A stretch of DNA of 20,541 nucleotides. Source: Anaerolineaceae bacterium (GTDB lineage Bacteria > Chloroflexota > Anaerolineae > JAAYZQ01). The stretch is from the NCBI GenBank assembly GCA_012514775.1, contig JAAYZQ010000012.1, positions 1-20,541 of the forward strand, written 5' to 3'. The stretch's first letter is position 1. The number at the start of each line of letters is the position of its first letter. A program made the translations under genes and the position numbers. A model generated the notes under the pieces. It was given only the letters and a program-made list of their open reading frames with translations. It was not told where the DNA came from and did no database searches. Below, piece after piece: positions 1 through 6,646 of the stretch.

Positions 1-407
1 CCGTTCTGATCCCAAGTATACTCGACTCCACCCGCGCTTGTCAAGCGGTTGGCGTCGTCGTAGACGTACTCGGTCACCGCGCCGCTCACACCCTTCTTCA
101 GGCGGTTCCCGACCGAGTCATAGGTGTAGGTGTACACCTCGCCAGTGGAGTACGTGGCCGAGGCGAGACGGTACAATGGGTCGTAGTCGTAGCTGATGGT
201 CGTCGTGACGACAACTGCTCCCTGGCCGGCGACGGTGACGTAGCCGCTGCGGGTCAGGACGTCGGTCGCACCGCTGGCCGTGTCGGTTATCCACTGGGTG
301 ACGGTGTAGACCCCCGGCAGGGTGTAGGTGTACACCGGCGAGGCCAGGGTGCTCGTCACGCCCGTGCCAAACGCCTGCCCGGCCAACACTCGCGTGAGCC
401 AAGACTA
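1..407 (-). pseudogene. PKD/YD-repeat (RHS-like) protein, 5'-broken and running off the window
   Basis: Reading the minus strand from an in-frame TAG at 405-407 down to base 1 gives an open frame. It encodes the end of a PKD-like Ig domain (SPVYTYTLPGVYTV, then RSGYVTV) followed by YD repeats (YDYDPLYRLASATYS, YTYDSVGNRLKK, YVYDDANRLTSAGGVEYTWD). YD repeats of this kind build the secreted beta-cocoon of RHS/wall-associated proteins. The PKD domain is incomplete: its usual WDFGDG beginning is reduced to QAFGTG at about 366-380, and the few codons before it look unrelated and contain neither a signal peptide nor an ATG. I therefore read it as a truncated gene. The C-terminal part lies beyond the left edge, so any toxin tip cannot be seen. 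It could instead be a live gene using a GTG or TTG start at 384-389, but it would lack an export signal. Confidence 0.65.
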
Positions 408-709
408 TCTTTCGCCTTGAAAGCCAGAAGCCAGAAAGATGAGTTTTTCAGAACCAACCACGTTCTAGCACAACTCGTCCAAGATTGCAAATCCGACGAG
501 CCGCCGTGCGCCACAGCCGTAGGGAGGAGGTCAGAGAAGCCCACTTCACGAGAGCGCCAAAGATACACTTCCAATCGATCCAAGTCGACGATCACCCTGG
601 CCGGGACGAGAGAATCCAGGCCCAGATTTCGACCACCATCAAGACGCCTGAAGAAGCAGCCCGGTTAACGCCTCTCTATTTAGACAGGGTCCGCCAGGCG
701 CCCCGGTCC
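408..709. other. Lower-GC intergenic gap, no recognisable gene
   Basis: About 300 bases between the broken YD-repeat gene and the end of murF-alr. Sampled 60-base lines run near 47-53% G+C, against roughly 70% in the flanking genes. Short open frames exist on both strands (for example 356-595 minus and 417-668 plus), but none shows a family motif, a convincing ribosome-binding site or a sensible codon pattern. No clear terminator with a T-run is visible for murF-alr. The drop in G+C starts close to where the PKD domain breaks off, which suggests an insertion or deletion scar, but I see no inverted-repeat ends or transposase remains. Confidence 0.45.
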
Positions 710-3295
710 TCACACCACCCGTGGCACCCGGGCCAGGATCTCGCTGACGACCTCATAGTTGATGGTGCCCAGCCGCTCGGCCACGTCTTCGGCCGTGATC
801 CGCTCGTCTCCCTGCTCGCCGATGAGCACGACCTCGTCGCCCTGGCGCACGCCGGGGATGTGGCTGACGTCCACGGTCGTCTGGTCCATGGACACGCGGC
901 CGACGATGGGCGCCCGCCGGCCGCGGATGAGGACCTCGCCCCAGTGGCGCGGGGCACGGCGAAAGCCGTCGGCATAGCCCACGGGCAGGACGGCGATGCG
1001 CTCCTCGCCGGCGGTCTGGTAGCTCTTGCCATAGCCCACAAAGCTGCCTGGCGGCAAGGCCTTGACCTGGGCCACCTGCGTCTTGAAGCTCAGGGCCGGC
1101 CGGAAGTCGGGCGGCAAGGGCACCTCGGCCGAAGGCTGCAGGCCGTACATGGCGATGCCCAGGCGAACCATGTTCAGGTGGCTTTCGGGCAGCGCCAGGA
1201 TGGCGGCCGAGTTGGCGGCGTGCACCAGGGGAACGTGGACCCCGGCCCCGGACAGGGTTTCCAGGACCTGCCGAAAGCGAGCGAGCTGCCAGCGGGCGTA
1301 GGCCAGGTCGCTGTCGGCGGTGGACATGTGGGTAAAGATGCCTTCCAGGACCAGGCCGGGCAGCGCGCGCAGGTCGGCCACAAAGGCGGGCACGTCCTCG
1401 GGCAGGAGCCCCAGGCGTCCCATGCCGGTGTCCACCTTGACGTGGACCCGCACCTCCCGGTTCAGCTCGCGGGCCGCCCGGCTCAGGGCGCGGGCCACGT
1501 CCAGGTTATAGACCGTGGCCGACAGGTCGTGCAGCACCAGGTCGCGGGCCTGCCAGGCCGGGGTATAGCCCAGAACCAGGATGGGAGCGGTGATGTCCAC
1601 CCGGCGCAGGGCCGCCCCTTCGTTGATGCTGGCCACGCCCAGGTGAGAGGCACCGTTGTTGAGCGCCGTCCGGGCGACGCGGGCCGCGCCGTGGCCGTAG
1701 GCGTCGGCCTTGAGGACGGCCAGGACCCGGACGCCGGGGCCAACGTGCCCGACGATGCGCCGCACGTTGTGGGCGATGGCCTCCAGGTCCACTTCCAGCC
1801 AGGTGGGGCGGCCGGGATGCAGCAGCCGGACCTTGCTCCAGCCGGCCGTCTGCCGCACGAGGAGGCGGGGCGCCGCCTCGGGGTCGGCCAGCAGCCCGGC
1901 CACCACCTGTTCCATGCGCGACTCGACGGCGCCCTTGACCAGGACCGTGTCGCCGGGCGCCAGCCGGCCGGCCAGGCCGCGCAGCGTGTCCTCGGCGGTG
2001 TAGGTCACCAGCAGGCGGTCCGCGGGCAGGCCGGCGGCCTGCGCCTCTTCGGCCACGCGCCGCGCCGCGTCGCCCTGCGCCACCAGCAGGTCCACGCCGG
2101 CGGCGACGCGCTCGCCAACGCGCCGGTAGGCCTCGGCCTCCACGCTGCCCAGGTCGCGCAGATCGCCCAAGACGGCCACCCGCCGCCCGGAGTGAAACAG
2201 ATCCAGGACGTCCAGGGCCGCCAGGGTCGAGGCCGGGCTGGCGTTAAAGCTGTCGTCCAGGACGCGCGCCCCATCCCTGCCGGGCAGGGGGTTGAGCCTG
2301 CCGGGCAGGGGCTTCATGGCCGCCAGGGCGGCCAGCGCCTCCTCCAGGGGCACGTCCAGCGCCAGGCCGGCGGCCACGGCGGCCAGGGCGGCATAGGCCG
2401 CGGGCCGGCCCAGGAGCGCCAGGCGCACGCGCAGCTTGCGGCGGCCCCCGTGGTGACGGCGGCCGGGCAGCGGAAAAAAGTCCTTGACGAAAACGGTGAC
2501 CGACACCCCCGTCTCGTCGGCCTGGACGTTGCCCGCCACCAGGTCGGCGTCGGGGTCGAGGCCGTAGGTGATGGTGTGGGCCCGGGTCCGGGCGGCCATG
2601 GCCCGGACCCGGGCATCGTCGTAGTTGAGGATGGCCACGCCCCCCTCGCCGGCCGGGGGCAGCGCCTCCACCAGGCGGCCCTTTTCAGCAGCGATGGCCT
2701 CCAGCGAGCCGAGGTAGGCCAGGTGCGTCTCGTTGACGGCGGTGACAATGCCCACGCGCGGCCGGGTCAGGGCCGCCAGCTCGCGGATCTCGTCCAGGCC
2801 TTCGCAGGCCATCTCCAGGACCGCCACGCGATGCTCCGCCGCCAGCCGGCCGAGGGCAATGGGCAGGCCGTAGCGGTCGTTATAGTTGCCATAGTTGGCA
2901 AAGACGGGGTGCCGGCGCGCCAGGACGGCGGCGACCATCTCCTTGGTCGTCGTCTTGCCGCTGGACCCGGTGATGCCCACCACGTCGGGCCGGTGCTTTT
3001 GCAGGACGAACCGCGCCCAGTCCACCAGGGCCTGGCGCGTGTCGTCGATGAGCAGGCAAGTGACGCCGAGCTCGTGGAGGTCAAAGGGCCGCTGGCAGAG
3101 GACGCCGGCCGCGCCGCTGCGCGCCGCCTCCAGGACGTAATCGTGGCCGTCGCCCTTGTCGGTGACGACGGCCAAAAAGAGCTCGCCCGAGTTCAGCAGG
3201 CGCGTATCGTAGCAGAAATCGGAAAACTCGTCGGCAAAGACCGGCCCGTGGAGGCTGCCGCCGGTGGCGGCGAGCAGATCTTGCAGATAGATCAA
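710..3295 (-). CDS. murF-alr: Bifunctional MurF ligase / alanine racemase fusion
   Basis: 861 residues combining two cytoplasmic peptidoglycan enzymes. The N-terminal part (about 1-470) is MurF, the ATP-dependent ligase joining D-Ala-D-Ala to the UDP-MurNAc-tripeptide. It shows the Mur P-loop GITGSSGKTTTKE (107-119, Lys114), the NYGNYNDRYGLP segment (134-145), NETH (188-191) and DSFNASPAST (348-357). The C-terminal part (about 490-861) is a PLP-dependent alanine racemase making D-Ala: AVLKADAYGHG holds the PLP lysine K529, VGYGKSY carries the likely catalytic Tyr755, and PVGYADGF and MVRLGIAMYG are family signatures. The start is a TTG at 3293-3295, overlapping the TGA of the upstream pseudokinase and preceded by AGGAG, so translation is probably coupled. 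Such fusions are well known in Bacteroidetes; here the two halves are joined by only about 20 residues with no frame break. Confidence 0.95.
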   Translation of the reverse strand: MIYLQDLLAATGGSLHGPVFADEFSDFCYDTRLLNSGELFLAVVTDKGDGHDYVLEAARSGAAGVLCQRPFDLHELGVTCLLIDDTRQALVDWARFVLQKHRPDVVGITGSSGKTTTKEMVAAVLARRHPVFANYGNYNDRYGLPIALGRLAAEHRVAVLEMACEGLDEIRELAALTRPRVGIVTAVNETHLAYLGSLEAIAAEKGRLVEALPPAGEGGVAILNYDDARVRAMAARTRAHTITYGLDPDADLVAGNVQADETGVSVTVFVKDFFPLPGRRHHGGRRKLRVRLALLGRPAAYAALAAVAAGLALDVPLEEALAALAAMKPLPGRLNPLPGRDGARVLDDSFNASPASTLAALDVLDLFHSGRRVAVLGDLRDLGSVEAEAYRRVGERVAAGVDLLVAQGDAARRVAEEAQAAGLPADRLLVTYTAEDTLRGLAGRLAPGDTVLVKGAVESRMEQVVAGLLADPEAAPRLLVRQTAGWSKVRLLHPGRPTWLEVDLEAIAHNVRRIVGHVGPGVRVLAVLKADAYGHGAARVARTALNNGASHLGVASINEGAALRRVDITAPILVLGYTPAWQARDLVLHDLSATVYNLDVARALSRAARELNREVRVHVKVDTGMGRLGLLPEDVPAFVADLRALPGLVLEGIFTHMSTADSDLAYARWQLARFRQVLETLSGAGVHVPLVHAANSAAILALPESHLNMVRLGIAMYGLQPSAEVPLPPDFRPALSFKTQVAQVKALPPGSFVGYGKSYQTAGEERIAVLPVGYADGFRRAPRHWGEVLIRGRRAPIVGRVSMDQTTVDVSHIPGVRQGDEVVLIGEQGDERITAEDVAERLGTINYEVVSEILARVPRVV

Positions 3296-4722
3296 GTCCG
3301 CTCCTGCTCCTGGCGCTCATGCTCCTGGCGCTCCTGCTCATGCTCCTGGCGCTCCTGCTCCTGGTCCACGCGCTCCTGCTGCAGGCGCTCCTGCTCCAGG
3401 CGCACGTCCTCGATGGTCGGCACCTCGGGCATGGGCGGCGCGATCTCGGCCCAATCGATGACCGGCATCTCTGGCGGCTCGGGCATGGCGATGGGCGGTT
3501 GATCAAAGTCAGCCGCGAACAGGCCGCTGCCGGTCACCTTCAGCTCGGGCATGGGCAGGGGCTCGGGAAAGTCGGCCGAGATGGCCCCGGTGGCGACGGA
3601 CATGGGTTGGGCAATGACCGTCTCTTGCCGCTCCACCCCCTTGCCGATCTCGACGTGGCCCACTTCAATGGTCGTGATCTGGATGGGCTCGTCCAACTTG
3701 GACTCGGCCGGCGGCGGGGGCTTGCGGCGTTGGGGCACCCCGGGCGGCGCCTTCAGGACAGGCTGGCTCGGTTCGGGAGCCCTGCTGACCGGGGGCGGCG
3801 TGGGCTGGCGTCGCTCGGGTGCCCGAGCCGTGGGCTGGTCGAGCTGGGCGCCGCACTTGCGGCAAAAGCGCCCCGCCTGGTTCGGCGTCCCGCAGCGGGG
3901 GCAGGTGCGGCCCTCCGTCTCGGCCGGCGCCGGCTGCGCCCTGGCGGTGAGGCTCACGCTGCCCAGGGCCGCCAGGAAGGCCTTGACGTCGGGAAAGCGA
4001 TCCGTGGGGTTCGGCGCCAGGGCCCGCACCAGGACGGGGTCCATGCCAACGGGCACATCGCGGTTAAAGCGACTGGGGGGCAGGACCTCGCCCTTGACGA
4101 CCTGGGGCGGCCGCCCACTCAGCAGCCGGTAGAGGATGGCCGCCAGGGAATAGACGTCGGTGCGAGGCGTGGCCGCGTTGCCCGCCGCCCGCTCGGGGGC
4201 GATAAAGGGCGAGGCCTCGCCCTGCCGGCGGACCCCGACCATCTCCATGAGCTCGCTGAGGCCGAAATCGCCGACCAGCACCCGGCCCCTGTCCTCCACG
4301 ATGATGCTCTCCGGGGTGAGGCTGCCGTGGACCACACCCTTGTTGTAGGCATGTTCCAGGGCCCTGCCGGCCTGCATCACCAGGTCGGCCGCCGCCGCCA
4401 CGTCCCACTGACGGTCGAGGACCGCGGCCAGGCGCTGCCCGCTTTCCACGGCCCGGGTGACGATGTAGGGCATGCCCGCCCGGGCGCTTGCCTGCCGCAC
4501 GCTCACAATGTTGGGATGGTTGAGCTGCCGCAGAGCCCGGGAAAGGGCCTCGAACTGCCGTGCGCCCTGCGCCTCGCCGCGCAGGAGCCGCGGCAGGACC
4601 TTGATGGACACGGGCTGGTTTGTATCGGGATCGTGCCCCGAGAAGACGACATAGCCCTCCTGCTGGCCTTGCAGCTTGACGGACTTGTAGCCCTCTGCGA
4701 TCTGTCGAACGAGGTCGCGCAT
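3292..4722 (-). CDS. Ser/Thr kinase-like protein, probable pseudokinase, with zinc ribbon and heptad-repeat tail
   Basis: 476 residues. An eukaryotic-type kinase fold occupies about 10-255: the VAIK-type lysine K41 (PVSIKVLP), a likely alpha-C glutamate near 58, DFG at 152-154, an APE-like IAPERA (174-179), and the DVYSLAAILYRLLSG helix (189-203). The catalytic loop reads VVHGSLTPESI (130-140) where active kinases have HRDxKxxN, so the catalytic Asp, the Lys and the Asn are Ser134, Thr136 and Ser139, and the glycine-rich loop is poorly kept. I infer a pseudokinase or very weak kinase. A CPRC-x9-CRKC zinc ribbon (274-290) follows, then a proline-rich linker (about 297-345), an acidic MPE-rich stretch, and a Gln/Glu/Arg coiled coil (440-476). 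No transmembrane helix is seen. The start at 4722 has GGGAGGTGG just upstream; a longer frame to 5001 would run through cutA and is rejected. It lies 47 nt after cutA and overlaps murF-alr. Confidence 0.85.
   Translation of the reverse strand: MRDLVRQIAEGYKSVKLQGQQEGYVVFSGHDPDTNQPVSIKVLPRLLRGEAQGARQFEALSRALRQLNHPNIVSVRQASARAGMPYIVTRAVESGQRLAAVLDRQWDVAAAADLVMQAGRALEHAYNKGVVHGSLTPESIIVEDRGRVLVGDFGLSELMEMVGVRRQGEASPFIAPERAAGNAATPRTDVYSLAAILYRLLSGRPPQVVKGEVLPPSRFNRDVPVGMDPVLVRALAPNPTDRFPDVKAFLAALGSVSLTARAQPAPAETEGRTCPRCGTPNQAGRFCRKCGAQLDQPTARAPERRQPTPPPVSRAPEPSQPVLKAPPGVPQRRKPPPPAESKLDEPIQITTIEVGHVEIGKGVERQETVIAQPMSVATGAISADFPEPLPMPELKVTGSGLFAADFDQPPIAMPEPPEMPVIDWAEIAPPMPEVPTIEDVRLEQERLQQERVDQEQERQEHEQERQEHERQEQERT
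3316..3357 (-). repeat. Two perfect 21-nt tandem repeats encoding QERQEHE heptads
   Basis: Bases 3316-3336 and 3337-3357 are identical. On the minus strand each encodes QERQEHE (residues 456-462 and 463-469 of the pseudokinase), giving an exact coiled-coil heptad period. Degenerate copies continue on both sides. Nine CAGGAG hexamers fall between 3301 and 3393, the last just before the TTG start of murF-alr. Confidence 0.85.
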
Positions 4723-4769
4723 TTTCCACCTCCCGGCAATGCCGCCGGCCAATCGGCCCCTGAGGCCGC

Positions 4770-5093
4770 CTATCCCTCGCGGACCTCGCCCACGAGCCAG
4801 TCCAGGTAGGGCGCGCTGCCGCCCACCAGGGGCAGGGCGATGGTCTCGGGCAGGTCGTAGCTGTGCAGCTCTCTCACGCGCTGTACCAGGTCGTCCAGGA
4901 CGTCGCGGCGGCTCTTGACCACCAGCAGCCATTCCTGGTCGCGCTGCACCTCTCCCTGCCAGCGATAGATGGACGCGATCCCAGGCACGACGTTCACGCA
5001 AGCGGCCAGCCGCTCGGCGACCAGCGCCGTGGCAATGTCCTCGGCCTCTATTTCCGAGCCGGCGGTGATCAAAACCAATAAGGGTTCCGACAT
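4770..5093 (-). CDS. cutA: CutA1-like divalent-ion tolerance protein
   Basis: 107 residues, the usual length for CutA, a small trimeric cytoplasmic protein of PII-like fold linked genetically to copper/divalent-ion tolerance in E. coli; its molecular role is uncertain. Family signatures are visible: LVLITAGSEIEAEDIA near the N-terminus, ERLAACVNVVPGIASIYRW (27-45) and RELHSYDLPETIALP (74-88), matching the conserved ACVN...SIYRW and H-x-Y-D/E-x-P-E-x-IALP blocks, ending with YLDWL. The start is set at the ATG at 5091-5093, where GGAGGA (5101-5106) sits 7 nt upstream; an ATG five codons earlier has no such site. It is first in a minus-strand unit followed 47 nt later by the pseudokinase, which suggests co-transcription, although no functional link to peptidoglycan synthesis is established. 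Confidence 0.93.
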   Translation of the reverse strand: MSEPLLVLITAGSEIEAEDIATALVAERLAACVNVVPGIASIYRWQGEVQRDQEWLLVVKSRRDVLDDLVQRVRELHSYDLPETIALPLVGGSAPYLDWLVGEVREG

Positions 5094-5114
5094 GGCGTCT
5101 TCCTCCACGCCCCT

Positions 5115-5144
5115 ATTGTATCATACTCGGGCGGGGTGTGTAAA
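5115..5144 (-). promoter_or_regulatory. Sigma-70-type promoter for the cutA operon
   Basis: On the minus strand TTTACA (5139-5144) and TACAAT (5115-5120) are separated by 18 nt. The predicted start near 5108 leaves a leader of about 16 nt that carries the GGAGGA site of cutA. Confidence 0.65.
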
Positions 5145-5148
5145 GGCC

Positions 5149-5172
5149 CCTGTCCGACCGGTACCCGACAGG
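5149..5172 (-). terminator. Weak hairpin after the radC operon
   Basis: CCTGTC (5149-5154) and GACAGG (5167-5172) form a 6-bp stem around a 12-nt loop, directly after the stop of the 75-aa gene and just upstream of the cutA promoter. There is no T-run on the minus strand, so it is at most a weak or factor-assisted terminator. Confidence 0.25.
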
Positions 5173-5179
5173 ACCCTGA

Positions 5180-5407
5180 CTAGCGGATCTCGACCCGGCC
5201 GTCGGGGTAGAGGAGCAGGCCGTGCTCGCCCTCGGTCCGCTGGTCGGTGACCCACAGGACCAGGCCTTCGGCGGGCTCGCGCAGGGCGGGGCGCACCAAA
5301 AAGACCTGCCCGCCGCGGTGCAGCTTCTGGCCGGCCTCGTAGGCCGCCCGCGCCGTCTCGTAGTCGATGTCGAGCCGGGCCCAGGGCCCGGAGTCAGGCT
5401 TGGGCAC
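5180..5407 (-). CDS. Hypothetical 75-aa protein
   Basis: A short soluble protein I do not recognise. It starts with GTG at 5405-5407, inside the last codons of the GTPase gene (14-nt overlap), and ends with TAG at 5180. The product has an N-terminal acidic part (LDIDYETARAAYEAGQKL), a predicted beta-rich core (GQVFLVRPALREPAEGLVLW) and ends LLLYPDGRVEIR. There is no signal peptide, membrane helix or cysteine motif. The overlap with the GTPase frame and the protein-like, non-shadow composition support a real gene as the last member of the radC operon. Its start could be questioned because the nearest purine-rich stretch (GAGAAAGGGG) lies about 9 nt upstream. Function unknown. Confidence 0.6.
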   Translation of the reverse strand: MPKPDSGPWARLDIDYETARAAYEAGQKLHRGGQVFLVRPALREPAEGLVLWVTDQRTEGEHGLLLYPDGRVEIR

Positions 5408-6467
5408 GCTGTTTTTTCCCCTTTCTCCGGCGCGGGTTGCGCATGAGGCTGCGATAGAGCTCTTGCATCTCGGCGGTGCTCAGGCGCTTGCCGTGCTGGA
5501 AGTAGCGGATGGCCACCTGGCCGATGGCCCACGTCCCCAGGCCGGCTATGGACCCGGCGACGATCCAGCCCGGGCCGGGGATGAGCTTGGCGCCCTGCTG
5601 GGCCAGATAGCGCAGGGCCACGCCGCCGACGATGGTGGCCGCCATGGTGCGCGCCCGCTGCACGCTGATGGGCTCGCCGTAGATGGTCGCCACGCGCAGC
5701 ACCATCTGGGCCTGGACCGCCAGGAGAAAGGGAATGTCCAGGCCGGGGATGGGCTCGGCGCCAATGACGGCGTTCCACACCGCCGCCTGCCGCACGACGC
5801 TGTTGGCCGCCTGCTGACGATAGCCCGGCAGGGCGCGCCCCAGGGCCACGGCCAGGGACGGCTGGGCGTCGACGAGCTGCGGCAGCAGGGTCGTGGCCAC
5901 GTTGGTGCCCTCCTTGGCCGAGATGGGGATGATGCCCGGCTCGCCGAGCTTGTCGCGGGCGTCGTTCAGCACCCGCTCCTGGTCGTCCTTGCCCACGAGG
6001 TCCATCTTGTTCAGGGCGATGACCACCGGCTTGTCGGTGGCCTTGAGCTGCTGCAAGAGCCCCAGGTCGGCCTGGCGCACCCCGGCCATGGCGTCGAGCA
6101 CCAGGACGAGGACGCTGGCGCCGCGGACCGCCTCCAGGGCGATGCGGGCGCGATCCACGCCGCGCACCTCGCCAAAGCCCGGCGTGTCGACCAGGGAAAA
6201 GGGCCCCCACTCCTCGTACTGCGTGGCCTGCGTGGTCCCCGGCACGGCGCCCACGGGCGACACCTCCCTGCCCTTGAGGGTGTTGAACAGGGTCGACTTG
6301 CCCGAGTTCACGGGCCCCACGATGGCCACGCCGGTCTGCGCTTCGGCGGCCACCTGGCGGGCCATCGCGTCCCAGTCGAGGGCGTCGAACAGGCGCCGGA
6401 TCTCGACCAACGTCGCTGGCAGGCGGGTCCTGCCCGCGGCCTGAGGGGCAACAGATTTTGTCGTCAT
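5394..6467 (-). CDS. Era/Der-like GTPase with DUF697-like C-terminal domain
   Basis: 357 residues. The N-terminal G domain (about 45-200) has all five motifs: G1 GPVNSGKS (51-58), G2 threonine in PGTTQ (76-80), G3 DTPG (94-97), G4 NKMD (153-156) and G5 SAK (183-185). This is the TrmE-Era-EngA-YihA type of translation-factor-like GTPase. The C-terminal half (about 205-340) is helical and Gly/Ala-rich, with hydrophobic segments around IVGGVALRYLAQQG and WIVAGSIAGLGTWAIG, resembling DUF697 domains that associate with membranes in other small GTPases. A very basic end (RNPRRRKGKKQR) closes it. The start is ATG 6465-6467, overlapping the TGA of the 60-aa membrane protein gene by 4 nt; a longer frame upstream is out-of-frame noise over that gene. 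It likely acts at the membrane with its coupled small membrane partner; the substrate or target is unknown. Confidence 0.88.
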   Translation of the reverse strand: MTTKSVAPQAAGRTRLPATLVEIRRLFDALDWDAMARQVAAEAQTGVAIVGPVNSGKSTLFNTLKGREVSPVGAVPGTTQATQYEEWGPFSLVDTPGFGEVRGVDRARIALEAVRGASVLVLVLDAMAGVRQADLGLLQQLKATDKPVVIALNKMDLVGKDDQERVLNDARDKLGEPGIIPISAKEGTNVATTLLPQLVDAQPSLAVALGRALPGYRQQAANSVVRQAAVWNAVIGAEPIPGLDIPFLLAVQAQMVLRVATIYGEPISVQRARTMAATIVGGVALRYLAQQGAKLIPGPGWIVAGSIAGLGTWAIGQVAIRYFQHGKRLSTAEMQELYRSLMRNPRRRKGKKQRAQA

Positions 6468-6646
6468 TCCTTCGATTCCTCGTCGGCGCGAGCCAGCCGC
6501 TCGCGCAGGATCGCCAGCAGGTTCAGGATGACCAGGACGGCCAGGCCAAAGGCCGCCGCGTCGCGCCAGCCGGCGGCCAGGGCGGCCAGCAGCACCAGGC
6601 AGCCGGCGAGGTCGGCCAGGAGCAGGTCGCGGACGTTGCCCTTCAC
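6464..6646 (-). CDS. Small two-helix membrane protein (60 aa)
   Basis: A 60-residue protein starting with GTG at 6644-6646, which overlaps the TGA of radC, and ending with a TGA that overlaps the ATG of the GTPase. Both junctions are 4-nt overlaps, typical of translational coupling. The sequence contains two hydrophobic helices (about 8-27 and 30-47) separated by a short WRDA turn, and a charged C-terminus ([13 protein letters not shown]), so it should be a membrane hairpin. I do not recognise a family. The exact fit between the two neighbouring genes is the main evidence that it is real. It may anchor or regulate the GTPase, an inference from position only. Confidence 0.75.
   Translation of the reverse strand: MKGNVRDLLLADLAGCLVLLAALAAGWRDAAAFGLAVLVILNLLAILRERLARADEESKE

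Noticed and set aside
417..668. Short plus-strand open frame in the low-GC gap
   Set aside because: No family motif, no convincing ribosome-binding site, and a very basic biased composition.
485..3502. A 1005-residue plus-strand open frame across the murF-alr region
   Set aside because: It is antisense to a clear MurF-Alr fusion and has the Gly/His/Gln/Val/Arg/Asp composition typical of shadow frames in GC-rich genes, with no family motif or ribosome-binding site.
4723..5001. N-terminal extension of the pseudokinase to 5001
   Set aside because: The extra 93 residues are Arg/Gly/Pro-rich, overlap cutA in another frame and are followed by a well-placed ATG with a strong ribosome-binding site at 4722.
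5113..6210. A 365-residue minus-strand frame across the GTPase and 75-aa genes
   Set aside because: Out of frame with the clear GTPase motifs and made of Arg/Gly/Pro-rich filler; it would also cross the cutA promoter.
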